A stretch of DNA of 10,282 nt from an uncultured Oscillibacter sp. (GCA_947245315.1 CAMXNV010000066.1:1-10282), one strand, 5' to 3'. Positions 1-7,123 are shown, counted from the stretch's first letter. Notes: generated from the letters alone by a model not told the origin. Program-made: numbers and translations.

Positions 1-814
1 TGGTGTTGTCGGAGTGCTGGGAGATCATGACGCAGCCCATGTCCGCCAGGGCGGAGGCGGCGTTGGCCTCTTCCGTGGCGTCGGACCAGGAGCCCACGAA
101 CTGGACCTTCATGGTGACGCTGGGGCAGACGCTCCGGGCGCCCAGGAAGTAAGAGGTGAAGCCGGAGATGACCTCGGCGAAGGAGAAGGCGCCCACGTAG
201 CCGATGACGGCCTCTTTCTCGGAGATCTCGCCGTCGTCGATCATCTGCTGGAGCTTCATGCCCGCCACCACACCGGCCAGATACCGGCCCTCGTAGATGT
301 TGGCGAAGGCGTTGTGGGTATTTTCTAGATCATCGCCCCAGGAGGCCTGGTTGGTGCAGGCGATGAACTCGATCTCCGGATAGTCCGGGGCCACCTTCAG
401 CATGAAGGGCTCGAAGCCGAAGGAGTTGTTGATAATCAGGTCGCATCCGTCGTCCGCCAGTTCAATATTGGCGTCCTCACATCCGGAGTTCTCTCCGATG
501 TTCCACTTGACCACCCAGTCCACGTTGATTCCCTTGGCGGTCAGGGCCTCGGTGGCGGCCTCCTTGCCCCGGATGAAGTTGTAGGTATAGCCCTGGTCGT
601 TCTCGTCTCCGATGCAGATCAGGCCCACCTTCACGGTCTTGGCCTCCTCCTGGTCTTCGGAACCGGCGTCGGAGGGCTGGCTGTCCGCGGGCTGCTGGGT
701 CCCGGCGGGCTTGGACTCGTCCGCGGGCTTGCTGTCCCCGCTCTCGCCGCCTCCGCAGGCGGCCAGGCTTAGAACCATCATCATGGACAGCAGTAATGCA
801 AGAAACTTCTTCAT
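1..814 (-). CDS. BMP-family ABC transporter substrate-binding lipoprotein (3' end outside window)
   Basis: This is the first ~271 residues of a secreted solute-binding lipoprotein of the BMP (basic membrane protein / PnrA-like) family, whose characterised members deliver nucleosides or similar ligands to an ABC importer. Residues 1-20 form a lipoprotein signal: MKK, a hydrophobic run, then lipobox LAAC with Cys20 as the lipidation site. A Ser/Pro/Asp-rich linker (about 21-58) leads to the binding fold, which opens with VKVGLICIGDENDQGYTYNF, a typical BMP start where ligand-contacting residues lie. The read-off end GCVMISQHSDNT matches the family's 'QH(T/S)D' segment. The ATG at 814 is preceded by AAGGAGG nine bases upstream. 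The ATPase and permease genes would be expected downstream, beyond the left edge. The ligand cannot be assigned from sequence. Family call is firm; substrate is unknown. Confidence 0.93.
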   Translation of the reverse strand, partial: MKKFLALLLSMMMVLSLAACGGGESGDSKPADESKPAGTQQPADSQPSDAGSEDQEEAKTVKVGLICIGDENDQGYTYNFIRGKEAATEALTAKGINVDWVVKWNIGENSGCEDANIELADDGCDLIINNSFGFEPFMLKVAPDYPEIEFIACTNQASWGDDLENTHNAFANIYEGRYLAGVVAGMKLQQMIDDGEISEKEAVIGYVGAFSFAEVISGFTSYFLGARSVCPSVTMKVQFVGSWSDATEEANAASALADMGCVMISQHSDNT

Positions 815-855
815 AATGGTTTTCCTCCTTAATAAAAATCTGTATGGAAGGGAAA

Positions 856-874
856 GGGAAGGGACGTCCTTCCC
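856..874 (-). other. Small hairpin in the 5' UTR of the lipoprotein gene
   Basis: A perfect 7-base-pair inverted repeat (GGGAAGG/CCTTCCC, 5-base loop) lies just downstream of the predicted transcription start at about 878. It could be a 5'-end stabilising hairpin. It is too small to call a riboswitch, and no known riboswitch motif was recognised. Confidence 0.45.
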
Positions 875-884
875 GGCTTCCTTA

Positions 885-913
885 ATTATACAGGAACCGG
901 CCGGAAAATTCAA
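885..913 (-). promoter_or_regulatory. Sigma-A promoter of the BMP lipoprotein gene
   Basis: On the minus strand TTGAAT (positions 913-908) and a perfect TATAAT (890-885) are separated by exactly 17 bases. Transcription would start near 878, giving a 5' UTR of about 64 bases before the ATG at 814. Confidence 0.8.
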
Positions 914-1202
914 TGCGCTTTTTCATCTTTTTGGAAAGAAAGCAGTAAAATCGCCGGGGAGTTTCCCATTTTCTACAAATTCCCGAAAAGAGGGCTCTTT
1001 TGAGGAGCTTGCGGGGTATCTCCCTGATTTGGGAGCGTCCAGATCGGAGATTGCTCTGTAGGGGGCGGGCTCTGCCCCGCCCCGTCTCCCGGAGGCGCGG
1101 CAGTCCCGGAGGAACGGGAGAGGACGGCCCCCGCAGGGAGGACGCCGCCCCTCCATCGATGGAAAGCCGGGCCCCAAAAATGCTCCCGCCGGAAACTTCC
1201 TC
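914..1202. other. Non-coding gap with GC-rich inverted repeats
   Basis: No convincing gene lies between the divergent promoters. The stretch holds a short palindrome (AAAAGAG/CTCTTTT, 986-1001), a perfect 8-bp stem GGGGCGGG/CCCGCCCC (1062-1069 and 1076-1083, 6-base loop) and a second 7-bp stem TCTCCCG/CGGGAGA (1085-1091 and 1115-1121). None is followed by a T-run, so these are not ordinary intrinsic terminators. Composition changes from mixed (914-1015) to very GC-rich (1060-1170), as in interspersed GC-rich repeats common in Clostridia. Whether it recurs in the genome cannot be seen here. Confidence 0.5.
1062..1083. repeat. Perfect GC-rich inverted repeat
   Basis: Arms GGGGCGGG (1062-1069) and CCCGCCCC (1076-1083) flank the 6-base loop CTCTGC. 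It sits in the divergent intergenic region with no T-run on either side. It is a candidate core of an interspersed palindromic element. Confidence 0.55.
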
Positions 1203-1231
1203 TCGACCTTTTCCGCAGCCTGTGCTATCAT
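1203..1231 (+). promoter_or_regulatory. Probable sigma-A promoter of the DHH phosphoesterase gene
   Basis: TCGACC (1203-1208, 4 of 6 consensus) and TATCAT (1226-1231, 5 of 6) are spaced by 17 bases and lie 33 bases before the ATG at 1265. Confidence 0.65.
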
Positions 1232-1264
1232 AGGGACAGCGTCATTGCAGGAGGTATTCCATCC

Positions 1265-2242
1265 ATGAGCCGATTTCTTCAACTGGCGGACCTGTGCCGG
1301 GGGCACGCCGTCTACATCCAGACCCACAACTTTCCGGACCCCGACGCCATCGCCTCGGCCTTCGGCCTCCAGGGGCTGCTGGCCCACTGCGGGATTCCCT
1401 CCACGCTGTGCTACGAGGGCCGGATCGACAAGCTGAGCGCCTCCAAAATGCTGGACGCCTTCCACATTCAAATGATCCCCTACGAGGCCCTCCGGGGAAC
1501 CATGCGGCCCGAGGATTACATCATCTGCGTAGATGCCCAGAAGCTCAGCGGGAACATCACGGACTTCATCGGGGACGAGGTGGCCTGCATCGACCACCAC
1601 CCCGTCTTCGCGCCCATAGAATACCGATACCGGGACATCCGGCAGACCGGGGCCTGCGCCACCATCATCGCGGGCTACTACCGGGACCTGGGCCTCACGC
1701 CCAGCCTGGACACGGCCACCGCCCTGCTCCACGGGCTGAAAATGGACACGCTGCAATTCACCCGGGGCGTAACCGAGGCGGACATCAAGATGTTCCAGTA
1801 CCTCTTCCGCTTATGCGACCAGGAGAAGCTGGCCCGGCTGGAGCGGAACAACATGGAATTTGCAGACCTCAAGGCCTACGGGGCCGCCATCTCCAGCATT
1901 GAAATCTACGACGCCACCGGCTTTTCCTACGTGCCCTTTTCCTGCCCGGACGCGCTGATCGCCATCCTGGCGGACTTCATCCTGTCGCTGGAGGAGGTGG
2001 ACGTGGCCATCGTCTTCTCCCTCCGGGAGGACGGCATGAAGTTCTCCGTCCGCTCCGAGCTCCCCTCCGTCCACGCCGGACGCCTGATCCGGGAGGCCCT
2101 CCGGGACACCGGCTCCGGCGGCGGCCACGCCGCCATGGCCGGGGGCATGATCCCGCCGGAGCGGCTCCCCCGGCTGGGGCGGTATCCCCAGGCCGCCGTC
2201 CGGGAGCTGTTTTTAAAGGTGCTGGAGGGCGCGCCTCAGTGA
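1265..2242 (+). CDS. DHH/DHHA1 family phosphoesterase (NrnA-like)
   Basis: A 325-residue cytoplasmic phosphoesterase of the DHH superfamily, close to the usual length of NrnA-type enzymes, which degrade nanoRNAs and/or dephosphorylate pAp with Mn2+. The metal-binding set is complete: HNFPDPDAIAS (His21, Asp25, Asp27), CVDAQ (Asp90), the signature IDHH (Asp110-His112) and GLKMDT (Asp161). The C-terminal DHHA1 domain carries the substrate-binding glycine motif GGGHAAMAGG (285-294). The start is supported by AGGAGGT (1249-1255), nine bases before ATG. The gene has its own promoter and a following hairpin terminator, so it looks monocistronic. Whether it acts on nanoRNA, pAp or cyclic-dinucleotide products is not decided by these motifs, and no CBS, PAS or GGDEF domain is fused to it. 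Superfamily call is firm; the NrnA-like function is an inference. Confidence 0.93.
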   Translation: MSRFLQLADLCRGHAVYIQTHNFPDPDAIASAFGLQGLLAHCGIPSTLCYEGRIDKLSASKMLDAFHIQMIPYEALRGTMRPEDYIICVDAQKLSGNITDFIGDEVACIDHHPVFAPIEYRYRDIRQTGACATIIAGYYRDLGLTPSLDTATALLHGLKMDTLQFTRGVTEADIKMFQYLFRLCDQEKLARLERNNMEFADLKAYGAAISSIEIYDATGFSYVPFSCPDALIAILADFILSLEEVDVAIVFSLREDGMKFSVRSELPSVHAGRLIREALRDTGSGGGHAAMAGGMIPPERLPRLGRYPQAAVRELFLKVLEGAPQ

Positions 2243-2292
2243 GTCCCACGGAGGGAGAGCGAAACGCCCCCGTGGCCCCGCGGGGGGGCTTG

Positions 2293-2363
2293 GAACCTGT
2301 ATTCACAAGCACCGAACGCCGCCCGGACGGCATTCCCCGCTTGTGAATGCAGGTTCTTATTTT
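2293..2363 (+). terminator. Long stem-loop, probable terminator of the DHH gene
   Basis: An 18-bp stem pairs 2293-2310 with 2339-2356; the only non-Watson-Crick pair is T2300-G2349, a G-U wobble in plus-strand RNA but an A-C mismatch in minus-strand RNA. The 28-base loop contains a small nested stem (GCCG/CGGC). TTATTTT follows immediately (2357-2363). It lies 50 bases after the phosphoesterase stop. Stem and loop are longer than in a standard intrinsic terminator, so a structured RNA or palindromic repeat remains possible. Confidence 0.65.
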
Positions 2364-2447
2364 GCCCCGGCGGCCTCTTCCCGGCCCGCGCAAAACGACC
2401 CAAGCTATAAAAATTCGCGCCGAACGCATCATTTCTGCTCTTTCTCC

Positions 2448-2476
2448 TTGCCTTTTTCAGGAAGCTCCTGTATAAT
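2448..2476 (+). promoter_or_regulatory. Sigma-A promoter of the LytTR regulator gene
   Basis: TTGCCT (2448-2453) and a perfect TATAAT (2471-2476) are spaced by 17 bases, 32 bases before the ATG at 2509. Confidence 0.8.
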
Positions 2477-2508
2477 GTGTTAAAAGATAAACAAAGGGGG
2501 CGAACGGG

Positions 2509-3309
2509 ATGAAGGCGCAGCTGGAAAACACGGTGGAACTGAGCCGGACGATTACCCGAAGCTACTATGAGGGAGACATGGAGCCCTACCTCTCCCATCT
2601 CTGCTCCAAAAGCATCTGGCTGGGCACGGGGGGCCGGGTCCTGATCGGCGGCGACGCCATCCGCTCCCGGCTCAGCAGCGTTGCCCGGAAAAAGGCCTGC
2701 CGGATTTACGAGGAGGAATACCACGCCCTGCCCATCTCCTCCCGCTGCGAGGCCGTCACCGCCCAGGTGAAGGTGGGAGAGCCGGACCAGGGGCAGGGGG
2801 ACATCCTCGCCTGCTACACCTTCCTCTATCAGCTGATCGGCTCGGAGACCAAGCTGGTGCTGCTCCACGCCTCCTATGAGTTCCTCCGCCCCTTCGCCTT
2901 GAAGGAGGACGGGCCCAAGCTGGAGCTGTCCGCCTACCAGTTTGTCCGGGACATCCTCCTGGAGATTCCGCCCAAGGAGCGCCTGGCCATTCCCAGCGGC
3001 AGAAAGACCCTCTTCGTCCAGCCCCATATGGTGTTCTACGTGCAGAGCAAGCGCCGGAAGGCGGAGTTCTTCTGCGTGGACAAGGTGATCCAAAGCGACC
3101 TGTCCATCAACGAGGCCAACGCCATGCTGCCGAAGGAGTTCTGTTCCATCCACCGCTGCTATACGGTGAATACCCGCTACGTGATGTCCATTGAGCGCTA
3201 CGAGGTCTCCCTGATTACCGGCGAGACCCTGCCCGTCCCCTTCCACTCCTATATGCAGGTAAAGGCGGATTTGGAGAGCCGGATCACCGGCGAAGCCGGT
3301 CCGTCCTGA
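2509..3309 (+). CDS. NTF2-like (SnoaL-type) domain / LytTR DNA-binding regulator
   Basis: A 266-residue predicted one-component transcription regulator. The N-terminal half (about 5-128) looks like an NTF2/SnoaL-fold domain: an opening helix with SYYEGDMEPYLSHL, then WLGTGGRVLIGGDAIRSRL and alternating strands; such domains bind small ligands or dimerise. Residues about 157-258 form a LytTR DNA-binding domain, with the characteristic endings FCSIHRCYTVNTRYVMSIER and GETLPVPFHSYMQ. There is no receiver domain, so it is not a classical response regulator, and no membrane segment, so it would act in the cytoplasm on an internal signal. AAAGGGGG (2494-2500 region) precedes the ATG by eight bases. 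It lies 185 bases upstream of the tethered sigma gene on the same strand. Targets are unknown; no convincing LytTR direct repeat was found in its own promoter. The LytTR call is firm, the N-terminal fold call moderate. Confidence 0.88.
   Translation: MKAQLENTVELSRTITRSYYEGDMEPYLSHLCSKSIWLGTGGRVLIGGDAIRSRLSSVARKKACRIYEEEYHALPISSRCEAVTAQVKVGEPDQGQGDILACYTFLYQLIGSETKLVLLHASYEFLRPFALKEDGPKLELSAYQFVRDILLEIPPKERLAIPSGRKTLFVQPHMVFYVQSKRRKAEFFCVDKVIQSDLSINEANAMLPKEFCSIHRCYTVNTRYVMSIERYEVSLITGETLPVPFHSYMQVKADLESRITGEAGPS
3286..3300 (+). other. Hairpin at the 3' end of the LytTR gene
   Basis: ACCGGC/GCCGGT form a perfect 6-bp stem with a GAA loop inside the last codons. There is no following T-run, so termination between this gene and the sigma gene is unproven and read-through is possible. 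Confidence 0.35.
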
Positions 3310-3384
3310 CGGGGCCGATACGCCGGCTCCCCCATAGGCCCGCTTCCAAATTCAAGAAACTTTGCCCTTCCCCTCCCGGCCCAC

Positions 3385-3413
3385 TTGTAGTTTTTCCCGG
3401 GCCGTGCTATAAT
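3385..3413 (+). promoter_or_regulatory. Extended -10 promoter of the sigma/Ig fusion gene
   Basis: A perfect TATAAT (3408-3413) preceded by TG at the extended -10 position (TGCTATAAT) has a weak -35, TTGTAG (3385-3390), 17 bases upstream. It resembles a housekeeping sigma-A promoter rather than a typical ECF promoter (no GGAAC-type -35), so autoregulation by the encoded sigma factor is not supported here. The leader to the ATG is about 75 bases. Confidence 0.7.
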
Positions 3414-3493
3414 GGCAAAAAACCAAGATATTTGGCGAAGCCCTGACCGCCCCTCCGGGAGCGGCCGGACCGTCGTTGCAGGGGGAACGCGCC

Positions 3494-6400
3494 ATGCGAA
3501 AAATGCGCAAGCTGATTGAAAAGAGCCGGCGGGGAGACCGCCAGGCCCAAAACAAGCTGGTTCTCAAGGTCCAGAACCATGTCTATTATCTCTGCCGGAA
3601 AATGCTGGGCAACGAGGAGGACGCCCTGGACGCCACCCAGGACATCCTCATCGCCATGCTGGGCAGCCTGAACGACCTGCGGGACCCCGGCTCCTTCTGG
3701 ACCTGGCTGAACCGGATCACCGCCAACGTCTGCTGCAAGCGCTTCCGGGACCACCGGGAGCTCCCTTATCCGGAGCCGGACACGGTGCTCCAGGCCTATG
3801 AAAATTTTGACGATCAGTCCATCCCGGACCGCATCTTGGACACCGAGGAGAACCGCCGCCTCATCATGGACCTGGTGGACGCCCTGCCGGAGGCCCAGCG
3901 GCTTTGCATCCTCTGCTATTACTACGACGAGATGAGCATCCGGGACATCGCCGAGGCCATGGAGACCCCGGAGAACACGGTGAAAAGCCGCCTGTTCTAC
4001 GCCCGCCGGGCCATCAAGGAGGGCGTGGAGCGCTACACCGCCCAGGGCCTGGAGCTCTTCTCCTTCTCCCCCCTGCCCTTCCTGCAATACTTCCTCCAGC
4101 AGGAGGCCAGCAACAGCTCCCTCTCCCCCATCGCCGCCGCCGCCATTCAGGAGGCCCTTCTGGCCGCCGGAGTCCTGGGGGCCGCCGGGGCCGCGGGCGC
4201 GGCGGGCGCCGCCGGAGCCGTCGGGGCCGCCGTCAAGGCCGCCGGAGGCTCGGCTCTGCAAAAGGGCCTCCTGGCTCTGGCCGGGCTGGCCCTGGCCGGA
4301 GGCATCAGCGGCAGCATGCGGCGTCCCGCCCCGCCGCCTCCCCCGCCGGAGGAGCCCCCCGCCGTGGAAATGGCCCTGCCCGCGCCGGAGAAAATGCCGG
4401 AGGAACCCCCCGTCCTCCCAGCGGAGGACCCCGGCCCGGAGCCCCTGAGCGAGACCTCGCCCCAGGCGCCCCGCCGCCTTCCCCGGGTCATCCGGGGGCC
4501 GGTGGTGGACCTCCTGGACCCGGAGAACCCGGAGCCGGAGAGGGACGCCGGGGAGTCCTCCGGCAGGTCCGAGGAGTCCGGCTTTGACTTTGATTTCGAC
4601 TCCGATTCCGACTCCGATTCCAGCGGCACCCCCGCTCCCCCGCCCGCGCCGGAGCCCGCGCCGAAGCCCCCCGCCCCCCAGGAGCCGGAGTCCCCGCCCG
4701 ACTCCTCGGAGCCGGAGACGCCTGAGACGCCGGAGACCCCCACGGTGGGCTTCCGCTTCGTCCCCAACCCGGACCTGGACACCTATCTAGGGGAGAGCGC
4801 CGGCGGCGTCCACGAGTTCTCCAGCTCCCTGCTGGCCAACAGCGAGCGGCTGGCGGACCCCTTCCTGAAGAGCTTCCGCTATGTGAAGGTGGAGGTCTCC
4901 GACGGGGACCGGGTGGACCTCTACGCTCAGTACGTCTACGGGCGGGCCCCGGGGACCTGCGACGTGCGTTACTACTACAGCAACGACGCCGAGGGGCCCT
5001 ATGAGCTGAAGGCCATCGTCCACCTGACGGTGCTCCCCACCCTGCCCATTACCATCAACTACGACTGGGGCGGCTATTGGAAAACCGACGCCGACGGCGT
5101 CTGTCTCTACCGCCGGACCCTCCAGCCCGGCAGCACCCTCTACCCCTCCCCCATCTCCCAGGGGGACCACTTCGAGAAGGTGGAAAGCAGCGACTCCGGC
5201 GTGGTGCGGGTCCTGGCCAACCGGCACTTCCAGGCCCTGGCCCCCGGCAGCGCCCAGGTCCGCTACTACACCCGCTGGACCGGCGGCGACCCCTGGACCC
5301 TGGCCGCCTCCGTGGAGGTGACGGTGGAGGAGGAGACTCCCCCGCCCCCCACCCTGGTGGACTCCAAGGAGCTGACCGTGGGCTACGGCCAGCTGGGCAG
5401 CTTCGCCGCCCAGTGGACGGAGGCCCTGCCGGAGAAGCCGGTCTACGCCTCCTCCAAGCCCTCGGTGGCCCAGGTAGGAGAGGACGGGCGCTTTGCCGCC
5501 CTCACCCCCGGGGACGCCGTCCTCACCGCCACCTCCGGCGACGGGCGCCAATACGCCCTGACCCTCCACGTGGAGGACGCCTTCGCCTGGGAGTACACCC
5601 TGGAGGACCGGACGGTTCCCGTGGGCGAGACCCTCACCCAGAGCCTCCTCTGCACCCTCCAGGAGGGCGTTTCCATTACCGGCGTCCGCTGGACCAGCGC
5701 CGATCCCCTGACGGCCTCCGTCAAAGAGGCGGAGGGCCAAAGCTGTGAGATCACGGGCGTGGCCCCCGGCGACGTGGCGGTGGAGGCCCAGGTCTCCTTC
5801 CAGGTAAACGCCCCCAACGGCCCGGCGGCCATGGAGGAGACCGTCTCCTTCCAGGTCCGCGTGGAGGAGCCGGAGACGCCCGTCACCGTCTACCGGGAGG
5901 ACCGGGGCTGGTTCGGCTACGCCTGCGGCTACGGCTACTCCAGCCGCTTCTTCTGGGACTGGTACGGCCCCTCCCTCCCGGCCAGCCTGCTCTACTCCTC
6001 CTCCGATCCCCAGGTGGTCTACATCAACTCCAAGGGCGACTACAGCACCCTCTCCGCCGGGACCGCCGTCCTGGCGGCCTGGGACCCGGCGCACCCCGAG
6101 GTGCGCTATGAGCTGACCGTGGAGGTAAAGGACACCTTCGACTGGTCCTGTCCCTTCCCGGACTTCACCCTCTCCCTGGAGGGGTATCAATCCCAGAGCC
6201 TGGCCTACAGCATGGGGGACGGCAGGCGCATCCGCTCCGTCTCCATGACCACCAGCGACCCCAGCGTGGCGGAGGTGAACTACGCCAATGCCTACACCTT
6301 TGCCCTCCAGGGCCACAAGCCCGGCGTGGTGGAGCTCACCGCCGTCGTCACCTTCACGGTGGACACCGCCATGGGACAGGTCACCATGCAGGATACCCGC

Positions 6401-7090
6401 TCCTGTCAGGTGACGGTGGCCTACTCCCGAGAGACCGAGGCCCAGGTGCTCACCGACTTCGGCTTCTGCTCCGGCTACGGCTACAGCGGCCTGTTCTCCT
6501 CCTATTTCCCCGACTTCCCGGAGGCGGTCATGGATTACCGATCCTCTAAATATGACTCGGTCAACATCGACTACTCCGGCGCCTTCACCACCCTGAGCCC
6601 CGGCCGGGCCCTCCTGACCGCCACCCCCCTGGAAGGACACGCGAAGCAGTACGCCCTGGACGTCACGGTACAGGACCGGCTGGACTGGCGCTGCACCTCG
6701 GAGGACCTGACCCTGACCCAGGGTGAGACCGTCCTCCACACCCTCGCCTGTGAACTCAACCCCGGCGTAACCGCCAGCTTCAGCTTCTGGACGGCGGAGG
6801 ACCCCATGCTCCTCTCCGTCCAGCGGCAGCCGGACGATCCCCTGACCTGCGGCGTCACCGCCCTGCTTCCCGGGATTACCACTGTCACGGGGACCATCAG
6901 CATCCAGACGAGTTCCCGGACATATCAGGGCACGGTCACCTTCCGGGTGACGGTGTCCCCCGCCCCGGCGGCCCCGGAGACGGGTGAGCAGGAGGCGGAC
7001 GCTCCGGAGACGGACAGCCAGGCCCCCAATGAGGGCTTGGCGGAGAGCCCGCAGACGCCGGACGCAGGGGAGACCATCGAGCTCCCGTAA
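3494..7090 (+). CDS. Membrane-tethered ECF-type sigma factor fused to Ig-like ectodomain
   Basis: A 1198-residue fusion. Residues about 8-88 are sigma-70 region 2 (NEEDALDATQDILIAML, then FWTWLNRITANVCCKRFR); 122-178 are region 4, with LPEAQR and a helix-turn-helix ending in NTVKSRLFYARR. A short segment GLELFSFSPLPFLQYF (185-200) leads to an Ala/Gly-rich stretch (212-252) and a hydrophobic segment (255-271) read as a membrane helix. Next come a Pro/Glu-rich linker (276-419) with an Asp/Ser-Phe run (364-378) and Ig-like beta modules: two at 420-613, then three A-B pairs at 621-796, 797-982 and 983-1158, and an acidic tail. ATG 3494 is preferred because AGGGGG precedes it by eight bases; a TTG 18 bases upstream lacks a good site. 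Ordinary ECF factors are about 160-200 residues. No separate anti-sigma gene is adjacent, suggesting the ectodomain and tether control it. Arg-Arg after the helix is atypical for an N-in topology. Domain calls are firm; mechanism is inference. Confidence 0.9.
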   Translation: MRKMRKLIEKSRRGDRQAQNKLVLKVQNHVYYLCRKMLGNEEDALDATQDILIAMLGSLNDLRDPGSFWTWLNRITANVCCKRFRDHRELPYPEPDTVLQAYENFDDQSIPDRILDTEENRRLIMDLVDALPEAQRLCILCYYYDEMSIRDIAEAMETPENTVKSRLFYARRAIKEGVERYTAQGLELFSFSPLPFLQYFLQQEASNSSLSPIAAAAIQEALLAAGVLGAAGAAGAAGAAGAVGAAVKAAGGSALQKGLLALAGLALAGGISGSMRRPAPPPPPPEEPPAVEMALPAPEKMPEEPPVLPAEDPGPEPLSETSPQAPRRLPRVIRGPVVDLLDPENPEPERDAGESSGRSEESGFDFDFDSDSDSDSSGTPAPPPAPEPAPKPPAPQEPESPPDSSEPETPETPETPTVGFRFVPNPDLDTYLGESAGGVHEFSSSLLANSERLADPFLKSFRYVKVEVSDGDRVDLYAQYVYGRAPGTCDVRYYYSNDAEGPYELKAIVHLTVLPTLPITINYDWGGYWKTDADGVCLYRRTLQPGSTLYPSPISQGDHFEKVESSDSGVVRVLANRHFQALAPGSAQVRYYTRWTGGDPWTLAASVEVTVEEETPPPPTLVDSKELTVGYGQLGSFAAQWTEALPEKPVYASSKPSVAQVGEDGRFAALTPGDAVLTATSGDGRQYALTLHVEDAFAWEYTLEDRTVPVGETLTQSLLCTLQEGVSITGVRWTSADPLTASVKEAEGQSCEITGVAPGDVAVEAQVSFQVNAPNGPAAMEETVSFQVRVEEPETPVTVYREDRGWFGYACGYGYSSRFFWDWYGPSLPASLLYSSSDPQVVYINSKGDYSTLSAGTAVLAAWDPAHPEVRYELTVEVKDTFDWSCPFPDFTLSLEGYQSQSLAYSMGDGRRIRSVSMTTSDPSVAEVNYANAYTFALQGHKPGVVELTAVVTFTVDTAMGQVTMQDTRSCQVTVAYSRETEAQVLTDFGFCSGYGYSGLFSSYFPDFPEAVMDYRSSKYDSVNIDYSGAFTTLSPGRALLTATPLEGHAKQYALDVTVQDRLDWRCTSEDLTLTQGETVLHTLACELNPGVTASFSFWTAEDPMLLSVQRQPDDPLTCGVTALLPGITTVTGTISIQTSSRTYQGTVTFRVTVSPAPAAPETGEQEADAPETDSQAPNEGLAESPQTPDAGETIELP

Positions 7091-7123
7091 CTGGCGCCGG
7101 AGGCATCCCCTCCCCCAACACTG

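Noticed and set aside
815..884. Riboswitch upstream of the BMP lipoprotein, since BMP genes can be purine-regulated
   Set aside because: The 5' UTR is only about 64 bases and contains one 7-bp hairpin; no purine or other known aptamer core is visible.
923..1756. 277-codon minus-strand open frame
   Set aside because: Most of it is antisense to the DHH phosphoesterase and the rest runs through promoter and palindromic sequence; no domain is visible.
3476..3493. TTG start adding six residues to the sigma fusion
   Set aside because: The ATG at 3494 has AGGGGG at proper spacing; the TTG overlaps the approach to that site and lacks its own.
4160..4245. Possible CRISPR or DNA repeat array in the GCC/GGC-rich run
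   Set aside because: The periodicity is at codon level for Ala/Gly, with no repeat-spacer structure.
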